From NCBI GenBank assembly GCA_964492895.1, contig CAZBLR010000011.1:1-56325 (forward strand): a stretch of DNA of 56,325 nt, read 5' to 3'. Position numbers and translations under genes: made by a program. The notes under the pieces were generated by a model that was not told where the DNA came from, ran no database searches, and was given only the letters and a program-made list of their open reading frames with translations. Below are positions 8,399-17,438 of the stretch, one piece after another (position 1 is the first letter of the stretch; every line of letters starts with the position of its first letter). The stretch is from DATLWN01 sp964492895. Its GTDB lineage: Bacteria; Pseudomonadota; Zetaproteobacteria; Mariprofundales; Mariprofundaceae.

Positions 8399-8944
8399 TC
8401 AGTCGTAATGCAGCAGCGAGCGCGGAAGCCTGGGCTCCCGGCCCTCGATCAGGTCGGTCAGCACCTCGGTGAAGGCATCGGCCGGTGGCGGGCAGCCGGG
8501 CAGGAAGTAGTCCACATGCACGACCTCGTGCACCGGATGCACCTTGCTCAACAATAACGGCAGTTCCGGATCATTCGGGATCTGCGGATTGACGACGCCC
8601 AGGCCGTCGACATAGGACTCCTGCAGGCATTCGCGCAGGCTGAAATGGTTGCGCATCGCCGGAATGCCGCCATTGATGGCACAGGCCCCGACGGCGATCA
8701 GGATGCGGCAGTTGGCGCGGAATTCGCGCAGCACGTGCACGTTGTCGGCATTGCACAGACCGCCCTCGATCAGGCCGATATCGCAGGGATCGCAGTGCTT
8801 GATGTCGGTCAGCGGCGAGCGGTCGAACACGATATGCTCCAATAGCCCGGCCAGGCGCTCGTCCATGTCCAGGAAGGACATGTGGCAGCCGAAACAGCCG
8901 GCCAGCGAGGTGGTGGCGACCCGGAGCTTACTCGTCATCGACAT
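8399..8944 (-). CDS. hoxY: NAD-reducing hydrogenase small subunit HoxY
   Basis: A 181-residue small subunit with the cysteines for the proximal [4Fe-4S] cluster: LAGCFGCHMS near the start, ALAC-type VGACAINGGIP in the middle and FLPGCPPPADAF toward the end. The short length and lack of a Tat signal peptide are typical of the cytoplasmic HoxY type. The start is either ATG 8944 or ATG 8938; both overlap the end of hoxU, indicating translational coupling. It passes electrons from HoxH to the HoxFU diaphorase. Confidence 0.94.
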   Translation of the reverse strand: MSMTSKLRVATTSLAGCFGCHMSFLDMDERLAGLLEHIVFDRSPLTDIKHCDPCDIGLIEGGLCNADNVHVLREFRANCRILIAVGACAINGGIPAMRNHFSLRECLQESYVDGLGVVNPQIPNDPELPLLLSKVHPVHEVVHVDYFLPGCPPPADAFTEVLTDLIEGREPRLPRSLLHYD

Positions 8945-9677
8945 GGTCCGGCCTGACCAGAGGCAGGCGCTCGCGGTCGGTCTCGCTGACGCGGTGGATG
9001 TCGAAGGTGCGCTGCCCGATCGGCACCTCGAAGCCGTGACCCTTGAGCAGGATGGCGCCGACCGGGCAGATATGGGCGGCCAGGTCCGTCACCTCGATAT
9101 CGGTGTCGACCAGCCGCCCGCTCGGCGCGTTGACGATCAGGCTGGCATGGATGCCGCGGCCGCTGATGGCGAACACGTTCTTGCCGTCGATCTCGCGGCT
9201 GGCGCGCACGCACAGCTCGCACAGGATGCAGCGGTCGCGGTCGAGCACGATGTCCGGATGCGAGGCATCCACCTCGCGGCGCGGATAGAACTGCGGGAAA
9301 TGACCGTCGAGCATGCCCAGATGGTAGGCCACGGCCTGCAGCGTGCAGTCGCCGCTCTTCTCGCAGCCCGGGCACAGGTGGTTGCCCTCGACGAACAGCA
9401 TCTGCGTGATGGTCTTGCGCACCGCGTTCAGCGCCACGGTATCGCTGTCGACACGCATCCCGTCGCTCGCCGGCAGCGTGCAGGCGGCGGCGTTGCGGCC
9501 GCCCACCTCGACGGTGCACAGCCGGCAGCTGCCGTGCGGCGTCAGGCCGGGCCGGTGGCACAGATGCGGGATATAGATGCCGGCGGCCAACGCCGCATCC
9601 ATGACCGTCTGCCCGGCCTCGAACGGGATCCCGCGCCCGTCGATGGTGATCGTGCCGCCCTTGCCCGCGGTACTCAT
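8928..9677 (-). CDS. hoxU: NAD-reducing hydrogenase diaphorase subunit HoxU
   Basis: A 249-residue iron-sulfur protein related to the N-terminal part of complex I NuoG. It shows a [2Fe-2S] motif (CHRPGLTPHGSCRLCTVEVG), a His/Cys cluster region (HLCPGCEKSGDCTLQ) and a ferredoxin-like stretch (DRCILCELCVRASREIDGK, AAHICPVGAIL). It relays electrons between HoxF and HoxY. Its ATG overlaps the last codon of hoxF (ATGA) and its 3' end overlaps hoxY, so hoxFUY behave as one translational chain. Confidence 0.94.
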   Translation of the reverse strand: MSTAGKGGTITIDGRGIPFEAGQTVMDAALAAGIYIPHLCHRPGLTPHGSCRLCTVEVGGRNAAACTLPASDGMRVDSDTVALNAVRKTITQMLFVEGNHLCPGCEKSGDCTLQAVAYHLGMLDGHFPQFYPRREVDASHPDIVLDRDRCILCELCVRASREIDGKNVFAISGRGIHASLIVNAPSGRLVDTDIEVTDLAAHICPVGAILLKGHGFEVPIGQRTFDIHRVSETDRERLPLVRPDHVDDE

Positions 9678-11458
9678 CTCAGATGTGCCTCGGCATCGCT
9701 ACGGTGCGAAAGCTGCCGCGCCTCCTCCAGCGAGGCGTCGAGATCGAAATAGGGCTCGAAGCCGCCATGCGCCAGATACACCTCGATCACCCCCGGAAAG
9801 CGCGCGAGCAGATCGAGGATCGGATTGGGCGCCGTCTGGCCGAGGCCGCAGTGCGAACGCCGCTTGACCAGGGCCGCGACCCTGCGCATCTCCTCGACAT
9901 CGTAATGCGTGCCGTGCCCCCGCCCGATCTTGCCCAGGGCGTTGCGCAGCAGCGAGGTGCCGACGCGGCAGGGGGTGCAGAAGCCGCAGCTCTCGTGCAC
10001 GAAGAAGCGCGCGAAGTTGCGGATGACGTCCAGCAGGTCCCATTGGCGGCCATAGACCATCAGCGAGCCGCCGGTGGCCAGGTCCTCGAAGGCGAGCCGC
10101 CGCTCGAAATCGGCCGGCCCGATCAGCGTGCCGGCCGGCCCACCGACCTGCACCGCCTGCGCCTCATTCGCCCCGCAATCATCCAGGATCTGGCGCATCG
10201 TGACCCCGAACGCATACTCGTAGATGCCGGGGGCCGCGCAGTCGCCGCTGATGCTCAACAGCTTGCTGCCCTTCGACTGGTCGGTGCCCTGGGCCGCGAA
10301 CCAGTCGGCGCCATTGACGGCGATGGCCGCGGCGGCGGCCAGCGTCTCGACATTGTTGACCACGGTCGGCAGGCCGAGGTAGCCGTGCGTGACCGGGAAC
10401 GGCGGGCGGATGCGCGGGATGCCGCGCTTTTCTTCCATGGATTCGATCAGCGCCGATTCCTCGCCGCAGATGTAGGCACCGGCGCCGACGATGATCTCGA
10501 TGTCGAAGTCGAACCCGTCCCGTCCCAGGATGCCCGCCCCCAGCAGGCCGGCCTGGCGCCGCCGGGCCAACGTCTCCGTCAGGGCCGGCAACAGGTAGCG
10601 GTACTCGCCGCGCAGGTAGACAAAGCCGCGGCGGGCGCCGATCACGTGCGCGCAGACGGTCATGCCCTCGAACATCACGTCGGCATGGCCGGTCAGCAGC
10701 ACGCGGTCCTTGAAGGTGCCGGGCTCGCCCTCGTCGGCATTGCAGACGACGATACGCTCGCCGGCATCGGCCTGGCGGCAGAACTGCCATTTCATGCCGG
10801 TACCGAAGCCGGCCCCGCCCCGACCGCGCAGGCCGGAGCGCGTGATCTCGGCCAGCATCGCCTCGGGGCCGGCATCCAGACTGGCGCGGATGGCTGCACC
10901 GTCCTGCCACGGCGTGGCGAGCAGCAACCCCGGCCGGTGCACATGATCCTCGACGTCGAACCATTCACCGGGCCAGTCGGCAAGCGGTGAGCCGGCCTCG
11001 ACCCGCTCGGCCACATCGCCCAGGCGCCCGACATCCAGACCGATGAGCGGCACGCCGTTGACCAGGGCTGCCGGGCCCTGGTCGCACATGCCGACGCACG
11101 AGGTCGTACCGATGCTGACCAGGCCATCCGCGCGCGTCTGTCCGGCCGCCACCCCGAGCCGCTCGCACAGCACCTGCAGCAGGTCGGTCTCTCCATGCAC
11201 ATGGCCGCAGCTGGTGCAGGTGCTGAACAGAATGTCGTAGCGCCCACGCGGGGTGCGGGAGAAGAAGGCATAGAAATCGACCACGGACTCCACCTGGCTC
11301 ATCGGCAGGCCGAGGCGGTCGGCGACGTCGCAGATGGCGTCTCGGGGGATATGCCGCAGCCGCTGCTGCACCTCGTACAGCACGTGCAGCAAATGCCCGC
11401 CGGCGCGGCCGGGTGATGCACGGTCAGGCATGTCGTCCTCGCCGCTGTCCGGGTCCAT
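9674..11458 (-). CDS. hoxF: NAD-reducing hydrogenase diaphorase subunit HoxF with fused NuoE-like domain
   Basis: A 594-residue flavoprotein. The first part is a NuoE/HoxE-like thioredoxin-fold [2Fe-2S] domain (VVDFYAFFSRTPRG, FSTCTSCGHVHG, SCVGMCDQGP). The rest is NuoF-like: SGLRGRGGAGFGTGMKW for NAD, NADEGEPGTFKDR for FMN, and CGFCTPCRVGTSLL for the [4Fe-4S] cluster. The fusion replaces a separate hoxE, as in Ralstonia-type enzymes. I chose ATG 11458 because AAAGGAG precedes it by seven bases. The upstream in-frame starts to 11521 lie inside a promoter-like region. It oxidises or reduces NAD(H) in the cytoplasm. Confidence 0.94.
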   Translation of the reverse strand: MDPDSGEDDMPDRASPGRAGGHLLHVLYEVQQRLRHIPRDAICDVADRLGLPMSQVESVVDFYAFFSRTPRGRYDILFSTCTSCGHVHGETDLLQVLCERLGVAAGQTRADGLVSIGTTSCVGMCDQGPAALVNGVPLIGLDVGRLGDVAERVEAGSPLADWPGEWFDVEDHVHRPGLLLATPWQDGAAIRASLDAGPEAMLAEITRSGLRGRGGAGFGTGMKWQFCRQADAGERIVVCNADEGEPGTFKDRVLLTGHADVMFEGMTVCAHVIGARRGFVYLRGEYRYLLPALTETLARRRQAGLLGAGILGRDGFDFDIEIIVGAGAYICGEESALIESMEEKRGIPRIRPPFPVTHGYLGLPTVVNNVETLAAAAAIAVNGADWFAAQGTDQSKGSKLLSISGDCAAPGIYEYAFGVTMRQILDDCGANEAQAVQVGGPAGTLIGPADFERRLAFEDLATGGSLMVYGRQWDLLDVIRNFARFFVHESCGFCTPCRVGTSLLRNALGKIGRGHGTHYDVEEMRRVAALVKRRSHCGLGQTAPNPILDLLARFPGVIEVYLAHGGFEPYFDLDASLEEARQLSHRSDAEAHLR

Positions 11459-11468
11459 GGCTGGCTCC

Positions 11469-11506
11469 TTTGTCATCATTGTAGGGTATCCCGTACGGAT
11501 GACAAA
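11469..11506 (-). promoter_or_regulatory. Probable hoxF promoter with overlapping inverted repeat
   Basis: In the 82 bases between hypF and hoxF, minus-strand reading gives TTGTCA, a 16-base spacer, then TACAAT, a good sigma-70-like promoter just upstream of the hoxF start. The same segment contains perfect 9-base inverted arms, TTTGTCATC at 11469-11477 and GATGACAAA at 11498-11506. One arm covers the -35 and the other lies just past the -10, as expected of a repressor or activator site. This would let hoxFUYH be expressed separately from the hyp genes. Confidence 0.5.
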
Positions 11507-11539
11507 ACGGCGACGCTGCACATGGGACGGGGCATCGGT

Positions 11540-13867
11540 TCAGTCTCCCCGCAGCAGCCTGGCCGCCGCCACCGTCGCTTGCCCGAGCGACAGGCCGCCG
11601 TCGTTGGGCGGGATGCGCTCCGGCGCCAGCACCGTCAGCCCCGCTCGGGGCAATGCGTCGACGACACCCGAAAGCAGCAGGCGGTTCTGGAAGGCGCCGC
11701 CGCCCAGGACCACCGTGTCCAGTTTCCGCTGCCGGCACAGCGCAAGCGCCGCCCCGGCGACGGCGTCGATCACGGTGCGGTGGAAGCGGGCGGCGATGGC
11801 GGCCCGGTCCGTGCCGCGACGGACATCGGCCAGCAGCGCCGGCCACATCGTATCCCAGCACAGATGCGACACGCCGTGCTCGGTGGGCGCGATGCGGAAG
11901 GGATAGGCGGCAGCGTCACCGGAAGCGGACATGGCCAGCGACTCGAGCTCGATCGCCGCCTGCCCCTCGTAGCTCGCCCGTTCCCGGCAGATGCCGAGCA
12001 CGGCGGCCACGGCGTCGAACAGGCGCCCGCACGACGAGGCCGGCGGGCTGTTCAGCCCGCGCGCGATCATGGCCTGCAACACGTCCACGCGCCGGCCGGC
12101 AAGGTAGCGCAGGACATCGACGTCGCCGAACTCGGAGAGCATCCGCTCCCAGCCGAGCACGTTCAACTGCGCGAAGGCATTGCGCCACGGCTCGCGCGCG
12201 GCCCGGTCGCCGCCGGGCATCGCCACCGGCCGGAAGCAGGCCAGGCGCACGAATCCCTGGTAACCGGCCTCGAGGAACTCCCCGCCCCACAGCGTACCGT
12301 CGGCACCGTAACCCAGGCCATCCAGGGCGATGCCCAGTACCGGCGGCGCATCGAGCGGCACGCCGTGCTCGGCCATGCAGGCCGCGATATGCGCGTGGTG
12401 ATGCTGCACCACGACGAGCGGCGTGCTCTCCGCCGCCGCCTGCTCCCGGCCCAGGCGGCCGGACAGGTAATCCGGATGCATGTCCACGGCCACGGCCTGG
12501 GGCCGGAAATCGAACAGGGCCCGGTGCAGGTCGAGCGCGTGCCGGCAGTCGCGGTACACCTCGGCGTGCGCCATGTCGCCGATGTGCGGCGACAGCACGG
12601 CCTGGCCATCGCCCAGCAGGCAGAAGGTGTGCTTCAGATCCCCGCCCATGGCCAGCACCGCCGGCGCCGCCCCGAACCCCGGCGGCAGCGTCAGCGGCAC
12701 CGGTGCGTAGCCCCGGGCCCGGCGCAGCACCCGAGGCCGGCCGGCCGCCACCGCCACCACCGAATCGTCGAGGCGGTTGACGATATCCCGGTCGTGCAGT
12801 AGCCAGGCATCGGCGATACCGGCGAGATGCCGGCGCGCCTCGTCGTTGCCGGTGCACGGCGGCATGCCGGAGCGGTTGCCGGAGGTCAGCACGATCGGCC
12901 GTTCGAGATCCCGCATCAACAGCGCATGCAGCGGCGTGTAGGGCAGCATGAAGCCGAGGCGGCCCTGCCCCGGCGCGATGCCGGCGGCCAGCCCCGCGTC
13001 GTCGGCACGTCTCGCCAGCAGCACGATCGGCGCCTCGCTTCCCTCGAGCAGTTCCCGCTCCATCTCCTCCAGCTCGGCATACGCGGCCACCATGTCCGCA
13101 TCGCGCGCCATCAGCGCGAACGGCTTGGCTTCGCGGCCCTTGCGCGCGCGCAGCCGCGCCACGGCCTCGCTGTGCCCCGCATCCGCGGCCAGATGGATGC
13201 CGCCGATGCCCTTGATGGCGACGATCGCCCCCTCGCGAATCAGTTGCGCCGCCCTATCGACGGCATCGCCATCGTGGGCAGCCAAGCGCCGCCCCGCCGC
13301 GTCCTCGAGCCATACGCCGGGCCCGCACGCCGGGCAGGCATTGGCCTGGGCATGGAAGCGGCGGTCGCCCGGATCCTCGTACTCGGCCCGGCAGGCCGGA
13401 CACATGGTGAAGGGCGCCATGCTGGTGTGCTCCCGGTCGTAGGGGATGCCCCGGATGATCGACAGGCGCGGCCCGCAATGGCTGCAACTGGTCAGTGGAT
13501 AGCGGTGATGGCGGTCCGCCGGATCCAGCACCTCCCGCATGCAGTCCGGGCATACGGCGGCATCCGGGGGCACCACCCGGCCGGCCTCGCCCGGCCGGCT
13601 GCCGACGATGACGAAGGACTCGGGCATGTCCGCGCTGTCGAACGCGGCATGATCGAGCGCATCGATGCGGGCCAGGGGCGGCGGACCGGCGCGCATCTGC
13701 TGCCGGAAATCGCTGAGTGCCGCCGCGTCCCCCCAGGCCTCGATGCGGACACCGTCGCCGTCGTTCCACACCCGCCCGCGGATGCCGAGGCGATGGGCCA
13801 GATGCCACACGAAGGGACGGAAGCCCACCCCCTGCACCTGCCCGCGTACGCGAATCGATTCCAGCAT
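11540..13867 (-). CDS. hypF: Hydrogenase maturation carbamoyltransferase HypF
   Basis: A 775-residue protein with all HypF domains in order: acylphosphatase (RGQVQGVGFRPFVWHLAHRL), two Zn-finger pairs (CPDCMREV, CSHCGPRLS, CPACRAEYED, CPACGPG), a YrdC-like ATP domain (REGAIVAIKGIGGIHLAADA) and a Kae1-like domain with VQHHHAHIAACMAEH and LGGGAFQNRLLL. It converts carbamoyl phosphate into a thiocarbamate on HypE, the source of the cyanide ligands of the Fe atom. Its ATG overlaps the hypE stop. Confidence 0.96.
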   Translation of the reverse strand: MLESIRVRGQVQGVGFRPFVWHLAHRLGIRGRVWNDGDGVRIEAWGDAAALSDFRQQMRAGPPPLARIDALDHAAFDSADMPESFVIVGSRPGEAGRVVPPDAAVCPDCMREVLDPADRHHRYPLTSCSHCGPRLSIIRGIPYDREHTSMAPFTMCPACRAEYEDPGDRRFHAQANACPACGPGVWLEDAAGRRLAAHDGDAVDRAAQLIREGAIVAIKGIGGIHLAADAGHSEAVARLRARKGREAKPFALMARDADMVAAYAELEEMERELLEGSEAPIVLLARRADDAGLAAGIAPGQGRLGFMLPYTPLHALLMRDLERPIVLTSGNRSGMPPCTGNDEARRHLAGIADAWLLHDRDIVNRLDDSVVAVAAGRPRVLRRARGYAPVPLTLPPGFGAAPAVLAMGGDLKHTFCLLGDGQAVLSPHIGDMAHAEVYRDCRHALDLHRALFDFRPQAVAVDMHPDYLSGRLGREQAAAESTPLVVVQHHHAHIAACMAEHGVPLDAPPVLGIALDGLGYGADGTLWGGEFLEAGYQGFVRLACFRPVAMPGGDRAAREPWRNAFAQLNVLGWERMLSEFGDVDVLRYLAGRRVDVLQAMIARGLNSPPASSCGRLFDAVAAVLGICRERASYEGQAAIELESLAMSASGDAAAYPFRIAPTEHGVSHLCWDTMWPALLADVRRGTDRAAIAARFHRTVIDAVAGAALALCRQRKLDTVVLGGGAFQNRLLLSGVVDALPRAGLTVLAPERIPPNDGGLSLGQATVAAARLLRGD

Positions 13868-14913
13868 CAGCAGATCCTCGGCAGTTGCTCGCCGGCCAGC
13901 CAGTCGACGATGCGCTGCCCGCCGAAGGCGGTCTGCATCTGCACCAGATGCTGGGCATCGTCGACCACATGCCCGATGATGGCGGCCTCACGCCCGAGGG
14001 GCTCCGTACGCATGACCGCAAGCAGGCGCTCGGCGTCGTCCGCGTCGCAGATGCAGACCAGCTTGCCCTCGTTGGCCACGTACAATGGGTCCAGCCCCAG
14101 CAACTCGCAGGCGGCGACCACGGGTGCAGCCACCGGGATGCGGTCCTCCTCCACCCGCATGCCCACGCCGGACTGCAGGGCCAGCTCGTTGAGCGTGGTC
14201 GCCAGGCCGCCGCGCGTCGGATCGCGCAGGCAGCGGATGCCGGGCACCGCCCCGACCATGCGCGCGACCAGTCCGTGCAGGGCGGCCGAGTCCGAACGGA
14301 CCTCGGTCTCGAAGGCCAGGTGTTCGCGGCAGGACATCACGGCGACACCGTGATCGCCGATCGTGCCGCTGAGCAGGATGGCATCGCCGGGCCGGGCCCG
14401 GTCGCCGGAGACCTCGACCCCCTTCGGCACCACGCCGACGCCGGTGGTGGTGATGAACACCCCATCGCCCTTGCCGCGTTCGACGACCTTGGTATCCCCG
14501 GCCACGATCGGCACCTCGGCCGCACGTGAGGCCTCGGCCATGCTGGCGACGATGCGCCCGAGATCGCGAAGCGGGAAGCCCTCCTCGAGGATGAAGGAGG
14601 CGGTGAGGTAGGATGGCATCGCACCGGCCATCGCCACGTCGTTGATCGTGCCGTGTACGGCCAGCGATCCGATGTCCCCGCCCGGGAAGAACAGCGGCGA
14701 GATCACGTGCGCATCGGTGCTGACGACCATGCGCCCGGCCGCGACGGAGAATGCGGCCGCATCGTCGCCCCGGCGCAGCCAGGCGTTGTCGAGATGGCGG
14801 ACGAACAGCTCCTCGACCAGCTGCGCCATGGCCCGGCCGCCGCTGCCGTGGCTTAGATCCACGGCGCCGCCCTTCACATCGAGGCGGGCGGGAAAGCGGG
14901 GCGTACGATTCAT
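13867..14913 (-). CDS. hypE: Hydrogenase maturation dehydratase HypE
   Basis: A 348-residue PurM-like ATPase. SHGSGGRAMAQLVEELF marks the N-terminal ATP-binding region, and the protein ends in PRIC, whose C-terminal cysteine is carbamoylated and dehydrated to thiocyanate. The start is ATG 14913 (MNRTPRFPARLDVK). The frame is open further upstream, but that part lies inside hypD and has no family resemblance. It overlaps hypD by four bases and hypF by three. Confidence 0.96.
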   Translation of the reverse strand: MNRTPRFPARLDVKGGAVDLSHGSGGRAMAQLVEELFVRHLDNAWLRRGDDAAAFSVAAGRMVVSTDAHVISPLFFPGGDIGSLAVHGTINDVAMAGAMPSYLTASFILEEGFPLRDLGRIVASMAEASRAAEVPIVAGDTKVVERGKGDGVFITTTGVGVVPKGVEVSGDRARPGDAILLSGTIGDHGVAVMSCREHLAFETEVRSDSAALHGLVARMVGAVPGIRCLRDPTRGGLATTLNELALQSGVGMRVEEDRIPVAAPVVAACELLGLDPLYVANEGKLVCICDADDAERLLAVMRTEPLGREAAIIGHVVDDAQHLVQMQTAFGGQRIVDWLAGEQLPRIC

Positions 14914-16031
14914 GCGGCGGCGGGCCGGCGGAACCGGCCGTAGCTCCAGTAGGCGGCGCAGGCCCCCTCGGACGACACCATGCAGGCCCCCATCGGGTTC
15001 TCCGGCGTGCACACGGTGCCGAACAGCTTGCAGTCGGTCGGCTTGTCGACACCGCGCAACACCGACGGACACAGGCAACCCTTGGTTTCGGCCCCGGCGA
15101 TCTGAGGCACCGCGAACCGCCGCTCGGCATCGAACGGCGCATAGGCATCGGCGACGGCCAGGGCGCTGTGCGCCAACATGCCCAGCCCCCGCCATTCGAA
15201 CGTGGGCCTGAGCTCGAACACATCGGCCATCAGCGCCTGCGCCTTGCCGTTGCCCTCCGGCGTGACCGCACGCGTGTATTCGTTCTCCACCGCATGGCGC
15301 CCGGCATTGATCTGGCGGATCAGCATCAGCGCCGACTGCATGACGTCCAGCGGCTCGAAGCCGGCGATGACCACGGGCATCGAGAAGGTCGCAGCACAGG
15401 GCTCGTAGGCGCGGCTGCCGATGATGGTGCTGACGTGCGAAGGGCCCAGCACGCCGGCGATGCCCCCGTCGCGGGCATTCTGCCGCAGGATGGTGTGCAA
15501 CGCCGGCGGGGTCAGCACGTGGTTACAGAACACGCTGAAGTTCTCCAGCCCCTCGGCCTCGGCCTGGCGGATGGCCACGGCGGTCGGCGGTGTCGTGGTC
15601 TCGAAGCCGATGGCGAAGAACACGACCTGGCGCTCAGGGTTTGCACGGGCGATCGCCAGGGCGTCCCGGGTGGAATAGACCATGCGGATATCGCCGCCGG
15701 CGGCCTTGGCCTTCAACAGGCTCATGCGCCCGGAGCCGGGCACGCGCATCAGATCGCCGTACGTGCACAGGATGACATCATGGCCCCGCGCCAGCCCGAT
15801 GGCGGCGTCGATGCGCCCCGTCGGCAGCACACACACGGGGCATCCGGGACCATGCACGAATTCCACGTTATCCGGCATCAGCGTCTGCAGGCCGAAGCGG
15901 AAGATCGCATGCGTATGGCCGCCGCAAAACTCCATCAGCCGGTACTGTCTGCCGGGATCGGCCTCCTGGCGGATGGCGGCGGCGAGCCTTTTGGCCCGTT
16001 CGCCGCTGCGGAACTCGTCGACGTATTTCAC
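14910..16031 (-). CDS. hypD: Hydrogenase maturation iron-sulfur protein HypD
   Basis: A 373-residue protein with the HypD signatures FCGGHTHAIFRFG, HGPGCPVCVLPTGR and FAIGFETTTPPTA, and C-terminal cysteines that hold a [4Fe-4S] cluster (KGCLCPSVLRG, DCKLFGTVCTPENPMGAC). With HypC it is the scaffold where the Fe(CN)2CO unit is assembled. It starts with GTG at 16031, whose bases overlap the hypC stop (GTGA). Confidence 0.96.
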   Translation of the reverse strand: MKYVDEFRSGERAKRLAAAIRQEADPGRQYRLMEFCGGHTHAIFRFGLQTLMPDNVEFVHGPGCPVCVLPTGRIDAAIGLARGHDVILCTYGDLMRVPGSGRMSLLKAKAAGGDIRMVYSTRDALAIARANPERQVVFFAIGFETTTPPTAVAIRQAEAEGLENFSVFCNHVLTPPALHTILRQNARDGGIAGVLGPSHVSTIIGSRAYEPCAATFSMPVVIAGFEPLDVMQSALMLIRQINAGRHAVENEYTRAVTPEGNGKAQALMADVFELRPTFEWRGLGMLAHSALAVADAYAPFDAERRFAVPQIAGAETKGCLCPSVLRGVDKPTDCKLFGTVCTPENPMGACMVSSEGACAAYWSYGRFRRPAAA

Positions 16032-16255
16032 GCGCGCGATTCCTCGAGTTCGTCGAACAGCGCCAGCGTTTGCGCCGCCTCGGCCTCGCTGAGCCGCTGC
16101 AGCGCGTAGCCGACATGGATCAGCAGGTAATCGCCGAGCTCGACCCCGTCGACCAGGGCCAGCGACACGTCCTTTTTGACGCCGTCCATGTCGACCGTGG
16201 CCAGATCCGCGTCCCTATCGAGCGCCACCACCCTTGCCGGCAGAGCCAGGCACAT
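16028..16255 (-). CDS. hypC: Hydrogenase maturation chaperone HypC
   Basis: A 75-residue protein starting MCLALPARV; Cys2 is the essential Fe-binding and large-subunit-binding residue of the HypC/HupF family. DYLLIHVGYALQRLSEAEA is the typical middle. I placed the start at ATG 16255 because the conserved protein begins with Met-Cys, although the frame is open upstream. It lies seven bases after hypB. Confidence 0.95.
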   Translation of the reverse strand: MCLALPARVVALDRDADLATVDMDGVKKDVSLALVDGVELGDYLLIHVGYALQRLSEAEAAQTLALFDELEESRA

Positions 16256-16262
16256 GGCGGGC

Positions 16263-17081
16263 TCAGGCGGCGACCGGCTCGGAAAGGCCGGCCAGGGCCG
16301 CGCCGCGGAGCTCCCGCAGCCAGCCGTACCAGGCCTCCATGCCCGCGCCGGTCGTCGCCGACACCTGCAGCACCCGGATCTGTGGATTGACGCGCCGGGC
16401 ATGCCCGATGCAGCGCTCCACATCGAAGGCGAGATGGGGCAGCAGGTCGATCTTGTTCAGCAGCAGCAAGCCGGCGGCGGCGAACATGTCGGGATATTTC
16501 AGCGGCTTGTCCTCGCCCTCGGTGACCGAAAGGATGGCCACCTTGCAGACCTCGCCCAGGTCGAAGGCGGCCGGGCAGACGAGATTGCCGACGTTCTCGA
16601 TGAACAGCAGGCTGCCCGCCTCGGGCCCCAGCCTGTCCAGGGCGTGGCCGACCATATGCGCATCCAGGTGGCAGCCCTTGCCGGTGTTGATCTGTACGGC
16701 ATGCGCCCCCGTACCCCGGATGCGTTCGGCGTCGACACTGGTCTGCTGGTCGCCTTCGATCACCGCCATCGGCATCTCCCCCTTCAGATCACTCAGGGTG
16801 CGTGTCAACAGCGTCGTCTTGCCCGAGCCGGGGCTGGACACCAGGTTCAGGGCCGCGATGCGCATGCGCGCAAGAAACTGCCGGTTTGCTGACGCGTAGC
16901 CGTCGTTCTTGGCCAGGATGTTCCGCTCGATCCGGACCATCCGGGTCTGGCTCAGTCCCGGCACCTGCCCGCCGGCTGGGCCCTTCCCGTAATCAAGCAA
17001 ATGATGCGCGTGATGGTGGTGATGCCCGTGCCCGTCGATGGCCACTTCACCCTCACCGCAGCCGCAAGTCGTACACATCAT
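16263..17081 (-). CDS. hypB: Hydrogenase nickel-insertion GTPase HypB
   Basis: A 272-residue protein with a nickel-binding CTTCGCG near the N-terminus, a short His-rich stretch (DGHGHHHHHAHH) for nickel storage, the P-loop SSPGSGKTTLLTRTL, EGDQQTSVDAERI, the metal site GCHLDAHM and NKID for guanine recognition. It delivers nickel with HypA after the Fe centre is built. Its start overlaps the hypA stop. Confidence 0.96.
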   Translation of the reverse strand: MMCTTCGCGEGEVAIDGHGHHHHHAHHLLDYGKGPAGGQVPGLSQTRMVRIERNILAKNDGYASANRQFLARMRIAALNLVSSPGSGKTTLLTRTLSDLKGEMPMAVIEGDQQTSVDAERIRGTGAHAVQINTGKGCHLDAHMVGHALDRLGPEAGSLLFIENVGNLVCPAAFDLGEVCKVAILSVTEGEDKPLKYPDMFAAAGLLLLNKIDLLPHLAFDVERCIGHARRVNPQIRVLQVSATTGAGMEAWYGWLRELRGAALAGLSEPVAA

Positions 17082-17419
17082 TCCACCTCCAGTTCCAGGA
17101 TACGCATCTCGTCACCGGCCGTCAGTTCCAGCGGCAGGTGGCCGCAATCCGGACAGGCTTCGAAACGCAGCTGCACGCCGACCCGCCTCTGGCAGCGCGG
17201 GCACCATGCCGTACCCGGCACTTCGACGATGTCCAGGCCCGCCCCGTCGACGATGGAACCTTTCGCCACCGCATCGAACCCGAAGCGCATGGCCTCGATC
17301 TCGACACCGGCCAGCCTGCCGATTTCGAGCCTGACCAGCCTGACCTTGCGGAAACCCTGTGACCGCGCCTGTTCCTCGATCAGCTGCACCACGCTCTCAC
17401 ACAATGAGATCTCATGCAT
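17078..17419 (-). CDS. hypA: Hydrogenase nickel metallochaperone HypA
   Basis: A 113-residue protein beginning MHEISLCESVVQLIEEQ; the Met-His-Glu start binds nickel. Two CxxC pairs (WCPRCQ and ACPDCG) form the structural zinc site. It works with HypB in nickel insertion. It is first of the contiguous hypABCDEF set and begins 20 bases after the CBS-domain gene. Confidence 0.95.
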   Translation of the reverse strand: MHEISLCESVVQLIEEQARSQGFRKVRLVRLEIGRLAGVEIEAMRFGFDAVAKGSIVDGAGLDIVEVPGTAWCPRCQRRVGVQLRFEACPDCGHLPLELTAGDEMRILELEVE

Positions 17420-17438
17420 CGCTCAGTTCCACGCGATG

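Noticed and set aside
6767..8557. Long plus-strand open frame opposite hoxH
   Set aside because: Shadow of hoxH/hoxY with repetitive low-information composition; the minus-strand genes carry all conserved residues.
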